From contig CM061139.1 of the NCBI GenBank assembly GCA_030789695.1, positions 6,773,878 to 6,837,877 of the forward strand: a stretch of DNA of 64,000 nucleotides, written 5' to 3'. The position numbers and the translations under genes are program-made. The notes beneath the pieces are model-generated. The model searched no databases and was not told the origin of the DNA. It was given only the letters and a program-made list of their open reading frames with translations. This document shows, piece by piece, positions 10,846 to 22,069 of the stretch; position 1 is the stretch's first letter; the number at the start of each line of letters is the position of its first letter. Source of the stretch: Scilla litardierei (taxonomy: Eukaryota; Streptophyta; Magnoliopsida; Asparagales; Asparagaceae).

Positions 10846-13332
10846 CCGTTCTTATACGGATGGAGGTGACAAGGTAACTTGTAATACTAGTTACATATGT
10901 GTTTCTAGTTCAATATTTCTTGTAGAATCTAATCCATTTTGGATAATTGATTTAGGTGCCACCGACCACATAACAAGGGACAGACGGTCCTTCGTGGAGT
11001 ATCACCGGATACCCCAAGGAACAAAGTGGATATATGTAGGAAACAACACACGTGTTGAAGTGAAATGCGTTGGGACTTGCAAGCTCGTCTTGGACAACGG
11101 CCGCACTATCTTACTACATGATGTCCTCTTCGCTCCAGATATTCGAAGGAATATTATATCTGTGGTCGTGTTAATGGGTCTTGGTTATAGTTGGTTTTTT
11201 CATGATTGTAAAGTGGACTTGTTTTGTAATAATTCTTTAATTGGTACTGGGTATGTTTTCAAAGGATTTATTGTATTAAATACGATGTATGACTCCTCAT
11301 TTTGTAATGAAAATTTCCTTGTTGCAAATTCTTCGACTTATGAGTCAGATATAATTTGTTGGCACGCAAGGCTTGGTCACATTGGACCAACGCGTATGGA
11401 TAGACTTGCCAAACATGGCCTTCTATCCAATGTTTCAAAGGTCAATATGTCGACCTGCGAACATTGCCTTGTAGGGAAATCTTGTCGCAAGCCGTTTGGA
11501 ACCGTTACAAGGGCCAAGGTTCCATTACAGCTCATCCATTCGGACATATGTGGTCCGATGAATGTCAAGACAAGACGCGGGAAGTCCTATTTCATCACTT
11601 TTATTGATGACTTCACCCGATTCGGACATATCTATATGAGTTTTGTGGAAAATCAATTAGATGCAAGATTAAGGTCTTGCGAACTGATAAAGGCGGTGAA
11701 TACCAATCAATAAGTTTTAAGGAACTTTGTGATGAAAAAGGCATAGTTCATCAGGTAACTATGCCTTATACTCCGCAACAAAATGGTGTTGCAGAAAGGA
11801 GAAATAGGACTTTAATGGAAATGGTCCGTTCAATGATGGCGCAAGCTAACTTGCCAATCACCTTTTGGGGTGATGCATTATTAACGGCCGCTTTCATTTT
11901 AAACCGCATACCCTCGAAATCAGTTAGCTCCACTCCTTATGAGTTGTGGAACCAAAGGTCTCCTGACTTAAACATTTTAAAACCTTGGGGATGTGCATCC
12001 TACGCACATATTTCCTCCCATAAGTATGGAAAACGTGGGCCACGAGGGAGGAAATGTATCTTTATACGATACGCAGAAAACTCCAAAGGTTTTGTTTTCA
12101 TGGGTCAGGAAGACAATGGAGGTCTAATTGAATTTCGGTCGAGGGATGTCACTTTCTTGGAAAATGAGTTTCCAAGACAGGGCGAGATAAGTCAGGACTT
12201 ATCTCTATTTGAGATTAATGATCAAGAAGGATTACTTCATTCGAGTGGGAGAATTCTTGGTGAAGACGAAAATACGTTTCAAACTTCACCAATGGATGAT
12301 ACGAATGACGCGAATCCTATTCCATACGGGAATAATGATCCAAGTGGGAGCATTTCTAATGACATTCTAAGTGGGAGTGATATTAGAATTGATCTAAATT
12401 TGAGTCAACAAGGACTTGAAGAATCTCAAATACGACGTAGTAGTCGTACAAGGTGGCTCCTCTAAGATTTGAGGATGAATTTCCGCAAACCTTTATGACT
12501 TTACTACAAGATGATGACGAGCCTGCTACTTTCAAACAGGCCGTATCATGCCCTGCAAAAGACAAATGGATGGAAGTGATAAAGGAGGAGTTGGAATCCA
12601 TGAAAGTTAACCAAGTCTGGGACTTAGTTGACTTACCCAGAGGACGTAGAGCTATTGGGAACAAATGGGTTCTCAAGATCAAGCATAAGGCTGATGGTTC
12701 TATAGACAGATATAAAGCTCGCCTTGTCGCGAAAGGTTTTACGCAACAGGAAGGGATAGACTACGAAGAGACCTTCTCACCTGTTGTTCGTTTTACCTCG
12801 ATTCTCCTGATTCTGGCTATGGTAGCTTGCTTAGACCTCGAATTATATCAGATGGATGTAAGGACTGCCTTTCTCAATAGAGAATTGGACGAGGAGATCT
12901 ATATGGAACAACCAACAGGGTTCGTAAAAGAAGGAAACGAACATAAGGTTTGTAAACTTCGTAAGTCCATATATGGTCTTAAACAATCCTCGAGGCAATG
13001 GTATATACGATTTCAAGAAGTTGTCTTATCAAATGGTTTTACCATGCTTGATGAAGATAACTGTGTATATATCAAGAGGATTAAAAGCAATTATGTTATT
13101 ATGTCTCTATACGTAGATGAAATTTTAATAGCCGAAAATGACAAGGGCTTTGTGATGGATATCAAGGCTTGGCTTTCATCAGTTTTTGATATGAAAGACA
13201 TAGGAGAAGCCGCATATATCCTTGGAGTTAAGATGTCAAGGAATCGTTCGAAGAAACTTCTTTCTCTTTAACAAGAGACTTATATAAAGAAGGTTCTAGA
13301 ACGTTTTAATATGCAGGACTGCAAGTCCATTG
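10846..13332 (+). pseudogene. pol: Element B pol, middle part: protease, integrase and most of RT
   Basis: This continues gag-pol of B after insertion D. In order it has: protease motif WIIDLGATDH near 10940, where C has DSGA, so the catalytic Ser/Thr position reads Leu; the GAG-pre-integrase HHCC region (HARLGHIG ... CEHCLVGK, about 11360-11480); the integrase core (HSDICGP near 11538, then a 14-codon in-frame deletion near 11635 and a one-base shift, with the QNGVAERRNRTL block near 11780); and RT (IGNKWVLKIKHKADG near 12655). The RT catalytic box reads YVDE (13110-13121) instead of YVDD. Frames change near 11665 and 12450, and a stop lies at about 13270. C inserts after 13332. Clearly dead. 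Confidence 0.9.
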
Positions 13333-13936
13333 TGTTGGATATGGAAGACGTTTGTACACCCTTGTGGGGGATGTACGAGGGAATACGGACCTCGAACGTC
13401 GCGTACACGAAGTCGTGTGCAAAGGGAATCTGTTCCCTTGCGGAGAGGATCTCTGGATGAGTAGGAAAGTCGCTTTATATATGCATACGTGCATGCGACA
13501 TATGGCTAATAAAGGGGGAATATCTTAAGCTTATGTTGTACCATGCATATGGTACAACTTAAGCTTATAATGTGCCATGTATCATGGTACACCTTAATTA
13601 AATTGTTCCAAAGGAACAATTTACCCTAAAATAACTACCTTGGGGGCTATAAATAAGACCCAAGGGTAAGCCATTTCTTACACCTTTTGCATGGCATTCA
13701 TGCATGCAACTTCATTCTAGCGAAGCTCTGCAGAAATTCTTTCTCTTCCTCTATCCAAGTTCTTAATCTAAAATAGAGATTTAGATTGTGGATTAGTAGC
13801 CTTACTCCGTTCGTGAGAAAACTCGATCCGTCGTGGCGAATCCGAAGGCAAAGTTCCGAGACTACCGTTCCGCATACGAAAGCGTAAGTCTCAACTTTAA
13901 TTATCGATCCTAACTCTGTTTTGGCAGGATCCTACA
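13333..13936 (+). repeat. Element C 5' LTR
   Basis: A 604-bp LTR starting TGTTGGATAT and ending GATCCTACA. It has a TATA box at 13648-13655 and a splice-donor-like GTAAGT at 13884-13889. Differences from the 3' copy were seen near 13487, 13738, 13819 and 13880. Confidence 0.96.
13648..13655 (+). promoter_or_regulatory. TATA box, element C 5' LTR
   Basis: TATAAATA in the context GGGCTATAAATAAGACC, about 315 bp into the LTR. It is repeated at 21027-21034 in the 3' LTR and is positionally equivalent to the TATA box of B. Confidence 0.82.
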
Positions 13937-13937
13937 T

Positions 13938-13950
13938 TGGTATCAGAGCC
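13938..13950 (+). other. Element C primer binding site (tRNA-Met type)
   Basis: TGGTATCAGAGCC begins one base after the LTR end and is complementary to plant initiator tRNA-Met. Confidence 0.94.
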
Positions 13951-15610
13951 ATATGGGTTCACCCCGGTCAAACCGTCGTCCCGTCGAAACTAATAACGAG
14001 TCGTTGTCTTTTTCACGAATGGGTCTCCTACCATTACGGATATGGTAGGAACGCTTCGTGACGGAGAGAACGCAGCGGTTGTTCTTTTCACGTTAGGGTC
14101 TCCTATCATTACGGATATGGTAGGAACTCTCCGTGACGGGAAGAACCGACCGTTCACGTAGTATGTTATTCATTTTTGGCACACGGCCATTAGGAAATAA
14201 CTAATTTCTCGACGAACGGGTGCTTCATCGACGAACGGGTGCTTCATCGAGGAAGATGATGGTAGTTATTTCCATCGGGTAAGATGAAATTTGGTGCATG
14301 TGCACCATGGCCAAATGGGCTATGAAGGCCATGCACCCCCCCTCCACCTGCGGATGGGGTTGGCTACGGCCAATAACCACCGGCGACCACCCCATCAAGG
14401 GGGAGGAGTGTGTGCGGCAACCCCATTCAAGGGGGTGGCCGGCCATGGCCAAAGGGGCCATGGCCGGCCAATGCCCAAAATGGCCTTGGCCATGACCGGC
14501 CATGGCCAAGCCATGACCGGCCATGGCCAAGCCATGACCGGCCATGGCCAGGCCGGCAGTGGCCGGCCATGGCCGGCCCTGGCAGTGGCCAGGGCCGGCG
14601 CCCTGGCCTCGGACAGGGCCTGACCGGCCCTGGCAGAGGCCAGGGCCAATGCCCTGGCCTCGGCCAGGGCATGGCCGGCCCTGGCCGGCCTCGGCCAGGG
14701 TAGAGGCCCTGGCCGAGGGGTCAGGGCCCCTGGCCGGCCAGGGCAGATGCCCTGGCCGGCCCTTGGCCAAGCCCCGGCCAGGGCAGAGGCCCTGGCCGGG
14801 AAGAAGTTGCAGACCAAAAAAAAATTGGTCGACCAAATTGGTGTTTTTGGTCGACCAATCTGGCAGAAGGTCTGGGTCGACTGCAAACTTGCCAACTGAC
14901 CCATACGGGGTGACAAAAGGCCTTGGCCAAACTCGAATGTGCCGATTAGCCCATACGGGGCTAACCACAATAACAACTAGTCCATACGGGGCTAACGTTT
15001 TTAATGAAGTTTTTTCCTTGGGCTCTACTCCTTGAAGATTAGCCATAGAGCTCTACTTCATGCGAGATTAGCCATGTCATTGTGCTCTACTCTACGGAGA
15101 TTAGCCAATGTACTTATGACGTTGTGCTCTACTCTACGGAGATTAGCCAACGTGCTTTCAATTTTTTTGAAAAAGATGTTTTTCAAATAGGTTATGTCCC
15201 GTCCTTAATCGTGATAGCGCAATTTAGAATTCCAAGTCCTACCACGATCCGACCATGGTTATCTAACCCATGGGTGTGTAGAACAGGTCTCATGGCTTGG
15301 CAATTGTTGCGCTAAAATTCTTTGCGCTAACTCTCACCTATTCTATTTTGAAAGATATGTTTTTCAAAAGTATTTTTCCGCTGCTGGTACCATACGGGTA
15401 TCATTTCTGATTTCTTTTTACTTGAGATAAGTAAGAGGGATGCTTTGAAATTTACTTCTAGATGGTAGTTGGGAACGTAGTGAACTTCTCGATTCTAGAG
15501 TAACATTTCAACGCATCCAAGGAACTTATCAAGTGTTTAAAGAATCGAAACTTTATGCATAGAATTTTGATCGTGTTTTTCATTTTCTTTGCAGTTTTTT
15601 TGAATCGAAT
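13951..15610 (+). other. Element C untranslated leader with hairpins, GGCC array and short repeats
   Basis: This 1.66-kb leader contains: two copies, about 90 bp apart, of a hairpin with arms CCTACCA/TGGTAGG (about 14025-14125); a GGCC-dense array (about 14420-14815) including three tandem 21-bp units (14490-14552) built on CATGACCGGCCATGGCC; two TTGGTCGACCAA palindromes (14825-14836 and 14847-14858); three CCATACGGGG units (about 14900-14990); four repeats ending in GATTAGCC (about 15020-15150); and a pyrimidine tract ending TTTCTTTGCAG (AG at 15593-15594) 17 bp before the gag ATG. Long frames on either strand across the GGCC array lack protein motifs and are treated as artefacts. Confidence 0.8.
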
Positions 15611-18600
15611 ATGTCTACCGCTTCTAAGAACATAGTCGCAGAGCTTAACAAAGGTGAAAAGCTCAACGGCGACAATTATAAACTTTGGTCAATTAAAATC
15701 CAATATGTTTTGGAGGAGCAAGATGTGCTTGAAACACTCCAAAACATAATGGAAGAACCTGAGTTGGGCAATACGGCCCAACACAAAAGGGACCGGGAAG
15801 CTTATGATACTTGGACTCGAAAGAACAAAATAGCACGTATTACGTTACTGTCCGCAATGGACAATGACATAATGCGTCTATTTCGGGAATTCGACCTATC
15901 CAAAGACATATGGTCTGAGCTAGAAATAAAGTTTGGTGGAACTTCGGTTACCAAACTCCGCTCCTTAAATATTCAATTTGATTCATACAAGATGCGGTGA
16001 GATCATTCTACGAAAAAGCATCTCCGCCACATGGCGAATCTCATATCTGAATTGAAGGATGCGGGTGTTACGCTGTCTGATGAACAGCAAATCCAAGCAG
16101 TCATTCGTTCACTCCCAGATAGCTGGGATAACATGAAAATGCACCTCACTCATAATGAGTGCATTAAAACTTTAAGCGATGTATCGAAACACCTCGAACT
16201 CGAGGAAGAGCGGATTCAAGCCGCAAAACCAAGTGCAGAAGTGCACGTGGCCGCTAGTTCCTCACATGGAGGAAATAAGCGGAAGAATAAACGCTTAAGG
16301 TTTGTGAACGAACGAAAGCAAGAACCGGAAACCTCAAAGAAGACTAAGAACAAAAAGTGGCAAAAGAATGTGCACTCAAAGAAGAAAAACTTGAAGAAGA
16401 TCAAGTGCTTTAAGTGCAACAAGTACGGTCACTTCGCCCGTACGTGTACGGATGGAAGTGATAAGGTAACTTGTAGGGCTAGTTACATATGTGTTTCTAG
16501 TTCCATGTTTCTTGTTGAATCTAACTATTTTTGGTTGATTGATTCAGGGGCCACAGACCACGTAGCGAAGGGCAGAAGGTTCTTCGTAGAGTATCGAAAG
16601 ATAACTCAAGGAACAAAGTGGATATACATCGGCAACAACACTCGTGTTGAAGTCAAAGGCGTCGGAACATGCAAGCTAGTTCTCGACAACGGCCGGACTT
16701 TATTATTGCACGACGTCCTCTTTGCTCCAGATATTAGAAGAAATATCGTATCCGTGGTCATGTTAATGTCTTTAGATTATGAATGGAGGTTCTATAAACA
16801 GAAAGTTGACATTGTTTGTAATAATTCTTTGATTGGTTCTGGTAATGTTTGTAATGGATTAATTGTTTTAAACACAATGTATGATGATTCTTCTTCCATT
16901 AATGAAAGTTTTCATTTGACAAATGCTTCTAACTCTGAATCTGAGATCATTTGTTGGCATGCAAGACTTGGTCATATTGGACCAACTAGAATGGATAGAC
17001 TTGCCAAAAGTGGCTTGCTATCCAATGTTTCAAAAGTTGAAATGTCAACTTGCGAACATTGTCTTGTAGGGAAAACTTGTCGCAAGCCGTTTGGAACTGG
17101 CACAAGGGCCGAAGTTCCATTACAGCTTATCCATTCGGACATTTGCGGTCCAATGAATGTTAAGACAAGACGCGGGAAGTCCTATTTCATCACCTTCATT
17201 GATGATTTCACTCGTTTCGGTCACATCTATTTGATTTCCCACAAATATGAAGCTTTAACTTGCTTCAAAAACTATATGAGTTTAGTGGAAAATCAACTAG
17301 ATCGCAAGATAAAGGTCTTGCGAACCGATCGGGGTGGAGAATATCAATCAACGAGTTTTAAGGAACTCTGTGATGAAAAAGGCATAGTTCATCAAATAAC
17401 TATGACTTATACTCCACAACAAAATGGTGTTGCGGAAAGAAGAAATAGGACATTGATGGAAATGGTCCGATCAATGATGTCTCAGGCAAATTTGCATATC
17501 ACCTTTTGGGGTGATGCATTATTGACGGCAGCATTCATCTTAAACCGTGTACCCTCGAAGTCGGTAAGTTCTACTCCTTATGAGTTGTGGAACAATAGAA
17601 CTCCAGACTTAAGCATTCTAAAACCTTGGGGTTGTGCATCTTACGCACATTTATCCTCTCACAAATATGGCAAACTAGGGCCACGTGGGAGGAAATGTAT
17701 CTTCATCCGATACGCTGAAAACTCCAAAGGATATGCTTTCGTCGGTCAAGAGGACAATGGGGGTCTTATAGAATTCGAATCGAGGGATGTTGTCTTCTTG
17801 GAAAATGAGTTTCCAAGACAGGGTGAGATAAGTCAAGACTTATCCTTGTTTGAGACTTGGGATCAAGAAGGATCGGAACGTTCGAGTGGGAGAATTCTTG
17901 GTGAAGAAGAAAATACGTTTCAAACTTCACCAATGAATGATACGAACGATACCAATCCTATTCCGAGTGGGAGTGATGTTATTCCAAGTGGGAGTGATGT
18001 CATTCCAAGTGGGAGTGATCAAACTCAAACAAGACGTAGTAATCGAACGAGGCTAACACCTCTGAGATTTGAGGATGAATTTCCTCAAACATTCATGACA
18101 TTACTACAAGATGATGACGAACCTGCAAATTTCAAACAGGCCGTCACATGCCCTGCTAAAGATAAATGGATAGCGGCAATGGAAGAAGAACTTCAATCCA
18201 TGAAAACAAACCAAGTCTGGGACTTGGTTGATTTACCTAAGGGACGTAGAGCCATTGGGAACAAGTGGGTTCTCAAAATCAAGCATAAGGCTGATGGCTC
18301 CATCGAGAAATATAAAGCTCGCCTTATTGCAAAAGGTTTCACGCAACAGGAAGGAATAGACTACGAAGAGACTTTCTCTCATGTCGTGCGTTTTACCTCC
18401 ATTCGCTTAATTCTGGCAATGGTGGCTTGTTTGGACCTCGAGTTACATCAGATGGATGTAAAGACTGCTTTTCTTAACGGAGAACTAGATGAGGAGATCT
18501 ACATGGAACAACCAAACGGGTTCGTACAAGAAGAAAACAAACATAAGGTTTGTAAACTTCGTAAATCCATATGTGGTCTTAAACAATCCTCAAGGCAGTG

Positions 18601-19681
18601 GTATATGCGCTTTCAAGAAGTCGTTTTGTCGTATGGTTTCTCCATGCTCGACGAAGACAACTGCGTATATATTAAGAGGATTAAAAACAAGTATGTAATT
18701 ATGTCTCTTTATGTAGATGACATACTAATAGCCGGAAATGATAAGCGTCTTATCTTGGATATCAAAGCTTGGCTTTCATCCGTCTTTGAGATGAAAGACA
18801 TGGGTGAAGCTGCATATATCCTTGGGGTTAAGATCTCAAGGAATCGTTCCAAGAAACTTCTTTCTCTCTCTCAAGAGACATATATAAAGAAAGTTTTAGA
18901 ACGGTTTAATATGCAGGACTGCATGCCAATTGATACTCCGATAAGCAAAGGCGAGGGTCTATGTTTGGAAATGTGTCCCAAAGATCCAAAAGAAAAGAAA
19001 GCTATGGAAAAAGTTCCATACTCCAGTGCTGTCGGGAGTCTGATGTACGCCATGATGTGTACCAGACCGGACATTTGCTATGCTGTTGGTATGGTAAGCC
19101 GTTACCAATCCAACCCAGGACAGGCACAATGGAAAGCGGTGAAGAGGATATTAAGGTACCTCAAAGGGACTGCGGACTATGCGTTATGCTATCAAGGCAA
19201 TACCTTGAGACTCGAAGGCTATACCGATGCTGATTGGGCAGGTGATCTCGACGAGCGAAGATCTACCTCAGGCTTTGTTTTCTTGCTCGGGAATGGTGCA
19301 ATATCCTGGAGCAGCAAGAAACAAACCTGCATCGCTCTATCAACCATGGAAGCCGAATTCGTAGCATTCAGCATGGAGGTCCAAGAAGCTGTTTGGCTTA
19401 GGAAATTCTTAGACAGGCTGACGAATGCTTCTGACTCGAGCACTGTTCCCATATACAGTGATAGTCAAGCTTCGATTGCTTACGTCAAAGATCCTAAATT
19501 TCATTGTAAAATCAAACACATTGACATTCGATTCAAGTTTGCGAAGGACTATGACAAACGGAAGGAAGTAGACATAGGATACATATCCACGCATGAGATG
19601 ATAGCGGATCCCCTTACTAAGGCGATCCCCAGAGATGTGTTTTTTAAACACTTATCATCTATGGGAATGCGTAGGTGCTGA
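15611..19681 (+). CDS. gag-pol: Element C gag-pol polyprotein, one in-frame UGA
   Basis: A single reading frame of about 1357 codons encodes all proteins needed for copying and integration. Gag (NYKLWSIKIQYVLEE) is interrupted at codon 130 by UGA (15998-16000), and the same frame resumes at once. Positions below count from 16031. The zinc knuckle CFKCNKYGHFARTC is at about residue 126. Protease LIDSGATDH is at about 169. GAG-pre-integrase HARLGHIG...CEHCLVGK is at about 309-350. The integrase catalytic motifs are HSDICGP (about 367), RTDRGGEYQ (about 430) and QNGVAERRNR (about 464). RT begins near 743, with catalytic YVDD at 894-897 (18710-18721). RNase H is at about 1062 (TDADWAGD, later STMEAEF). 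The frame ends after ADPLTKAI. B has an unrelated codon at the UGA position, so the stop is probably recent. Without the stop it would look fully functional. Confidence 0.95.
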
Positions 19682-20692
19682 GCTGTATCAATGTAATATT
19701 TCCCATGTCTATAGAAGATCAAAGTTTAATTTACATACAAGTTTCTTACAAATGATTTTATGTACATTTGTGTTTAAGTCTCAGCTATTTTATTGTGTGT
19801 ATGTCGGACAGATTAAGGTTGGCTCTCTCACATGAGCAACCGCCTTATCTTATCAGATGGATAAGATAGAGATGAGACTAGTTTAAAGTCAAAATCATTA
19901 AATGATTTAGAGTCGTGACTTAAACAAGATAGTCGAATGAAAGATCTGCATCATATGGATGCTTACAAAAGATCTGATATCTGTATCACAAGGGTATTTG
20001 AAAGAGATCTCGTAGGATTTTAAATCCTATCTGTCTTATGCAGGATGAGAGTCCGTGAATATTTCACGAGTAGTAAGGGGACTCAAAAAGATAGGCACTG
20101 TGGTGTCTGATCTTTTCATCCGTACAACATCATTAAGACATACTCTTCCTGGGAAAGGAGTGATGTTGTAATACGTGTTCATACCACGTATGCATTTCGA
20201 CCACTGAGTTAGTAGCAATAGTGTTTGCTATTATGTGAGACTCAAAGGCCATACGGGTCTTAACTCTTACCCTCAAGGACTCCAATTGGTTCCTTTAGAT
20301 TTGACAAGATGATCGCTATCTTAGCGTGTTGCTAATGGGCTATGATAATTCGGCTCGGCGGGGCACGTTAGAAAAGCGAATCAAGTCAAGATCAGAAGGT
20401 TCGCAAGAAGAGGAAGATTGATTTCTTATTCGCATTTGGACTTTAATAATTCAAAGCTGGCCAGCCAATTGTAATCCAGATGGGATTCAATTGTTGAATA
20501 TAAAGTACAAGAAATGTGAAGAAATAATCTAGGGTAAAGCATGCGTTGAACTACTCAACTTTGCACCTTCGAGGTCGTTGTGTATCTCTAACAAGTGCAC
20601 AACAACAGACTCTACGCGCATGACGGTCGCACGGTCTATTTCTCGGTATGATAGATGAAAGAACTAAGGGAAAGACGTTCTCTTACAATCCC
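19682..20692 (+). other. Element C 3' non-coding region
   Basis: About 1 kb lies between the pol stop and the polypurine region, without a credible ORF. It is conserved in B (22070-23064), including GTCGGACAGATT and GGTTGGCTCTCTCACATG, so it is part of the family and not an insertion. Confidence 0.8.
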
Positions 20693-20711
20693 CTCAAGTG
20701 TGAGTGGGAGA
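20693..20711 (+). other. Element C polypurine-tract region
   Basis: The stretch containing GTGTGAGTGGGAGA ends exactly at the 3' LTR start. The same sequence precedes the 3' LTR of B (23065-23083), which supports it as the plus-strand primer site although it is not purely purine. Confidence 0.65.
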
Positions 20712-21315
20712 TGTTGGATATGGAAGACGTTTGTACACCCTTGTGGGGGATGTACGAGGGAATACGGACCTCGAACGTCGCGTACACGAAGTCGTGTGCA
20801 AAGGGAATCTGTTCCCTTGCGGAGAGGATCTCTGGATGAGTAGGAAAGTCGCTTTATATATGCATAAGTGCATGCGACATATGGCTAATAAAGGGGGAAT
20901 ATCTTAAGCTTATGTTGTACCATGCATATGGTACAACTTAAGCTTATAATGTGCCATGTATCATGGTACACCTTAATTAAATTGTTCCAAAGGAACAATT
21001 TACCCTAAAATAACTACCTTGGGGGCTATAAATAAGACCCAAGGGTAAGCCATTTCTTACACCTTTTGCATGGCATTCATGCATGCAACTTCATTCTAGC
21101 GAAGCTCTGCAGAAATCCTTTCTCTTCCTCTATCCAAGTTCTTAATCTAAAATAGAGATTTAGATTGTGGATTAGTAGCCTTACTCCGTTCGTGAGAAGA
21201 CTCGATCCGTCGTGGCGAATCCGAAGGCAAAGTTCCGAGACTACCGTTCCGCATACGCAAGCGTAAGTCTCAACTTTAATTATCGATCCTAACTCTGTTT
21301 TGGCAGGATCCTACA
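20712..21315 (+). repeat. Element C 3' LTR
   Basis: A 604-bp copy of 13333-13936, followed by target duplication cattg (21316-21320). It carries the TATA box at 21027-21034 and GTAAGT near 21263. Confidence 0.96.
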
Positions 21316-21320
21316 CATTG

Positions 21321-22069
21321 ATACTCCTATAAGCAAATGCGATAATTTATGTCTGAAACCGTGTCCAAAGAACCAAAAGGAAAAGGAAATTATAGAAAAA
21401 GTTCCATATTCCAATGCAGTTGGTAGTCTTATGTACGCTATGATGTGTACAAGACCGGACATCTGTTTTGCCGTTGGAATGGTAAGTCGTTACCAATCCA
21501 ATCCAGGGAAAGTACACTGGAAAGCGGTTAAGAGGATAATGCGGTATCTTAAAGGAACTGTGGACTATGCTTTATGCTATCAAGGAGATGCCTTGAGGCT
21601 CGAAGGCTACACTGATGCTGATTGGGCGGGTGATCTCGATGAGCGACGATCGACCTCAGGATATGTTTTTCTACTCGGATCTGGTGCAATATCCTGGAGT
21701 AGCAAGAAACAATCCTGCATCGCACTTTCAACTATGGAAGCCGAGTTTGTAGCATTTAGCATGGAAGTTCAAGAGGCTGTTTGGCTTAGGAAATTTTTAG
21801 ACAGGCTAATTGATGCAAGTGACTCAGGTGCTGTACCAATACACAGTGACAGTCAAGCATCTATAGCTTATGTCAAAGATCCAAAATTCCATTGTAAGAC
21901 CAAACACATTGATATCCGATACAAATTTGCAAAAGACTATGATAAGACTAAGAAGGTAGACATAAGGTACATATCTACGCATGAGATGATAGCGGATCCG
22001 CTTACGAAGGCAATCTTCAGAGATGTGTTTTACAAACACTTATCATCTCAAGGATTGCGTAAGAGCTGA
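21321..22069 (+). pseudogene. pol: Element B pol, end part: RT C-terminus and RNase H
   Basis: This resumes B pol after C. The frame from about 21431 to 22069 is open and carries the end of RT (CTRPDICFAVGMVSRY, LKGTVDYALCY) and RNase H (YTDADWAGDLDERRSTSG, STMEAEF, HSDSQASIAYV). It ends after ADPLTKAI, like C. It reads cleanly by itself but is cut off from the rest of the polyprotein by C and by upstream lesions, so it is a fragment. Confidence 0.92.

Larger units (their letters stand above)
13333..21315 (+). mobile_element. Element C: young, nearly intact Ty1/copia retrotransposon
   Basis: C is a 7983-bp element inserted into the RT region of its relative B, with duplication cattg (13328-13332 and 21316-21320). 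Its LTRs are 604 bp each (13333-13936 and 20712-21315) and differ at only about four positions by eye (0.7%). This is the youngest insertion that can be dated here. Internal order is primer site, 1.66-kb leader, gag-pol frame, about 1 kb of 3' non-coding sequence, polypurine region. The only visible lesion in the coding frame is one UGA. The lineage within Ty1/copia is not assigned with confidence; the pol resembles TNT1-94-type annotations. The C and B LTRs share core motifs but differ in length, so they represent two subfamilies. Confidence 0.97.

Noticed and set aside
15998..16000. Readthrough UGA as a designed gag/pol control.
   Set aside because: It lies within the capsid part of gag, not between gag and pol, and lacks the CUA context. 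A point mutation is simpler.
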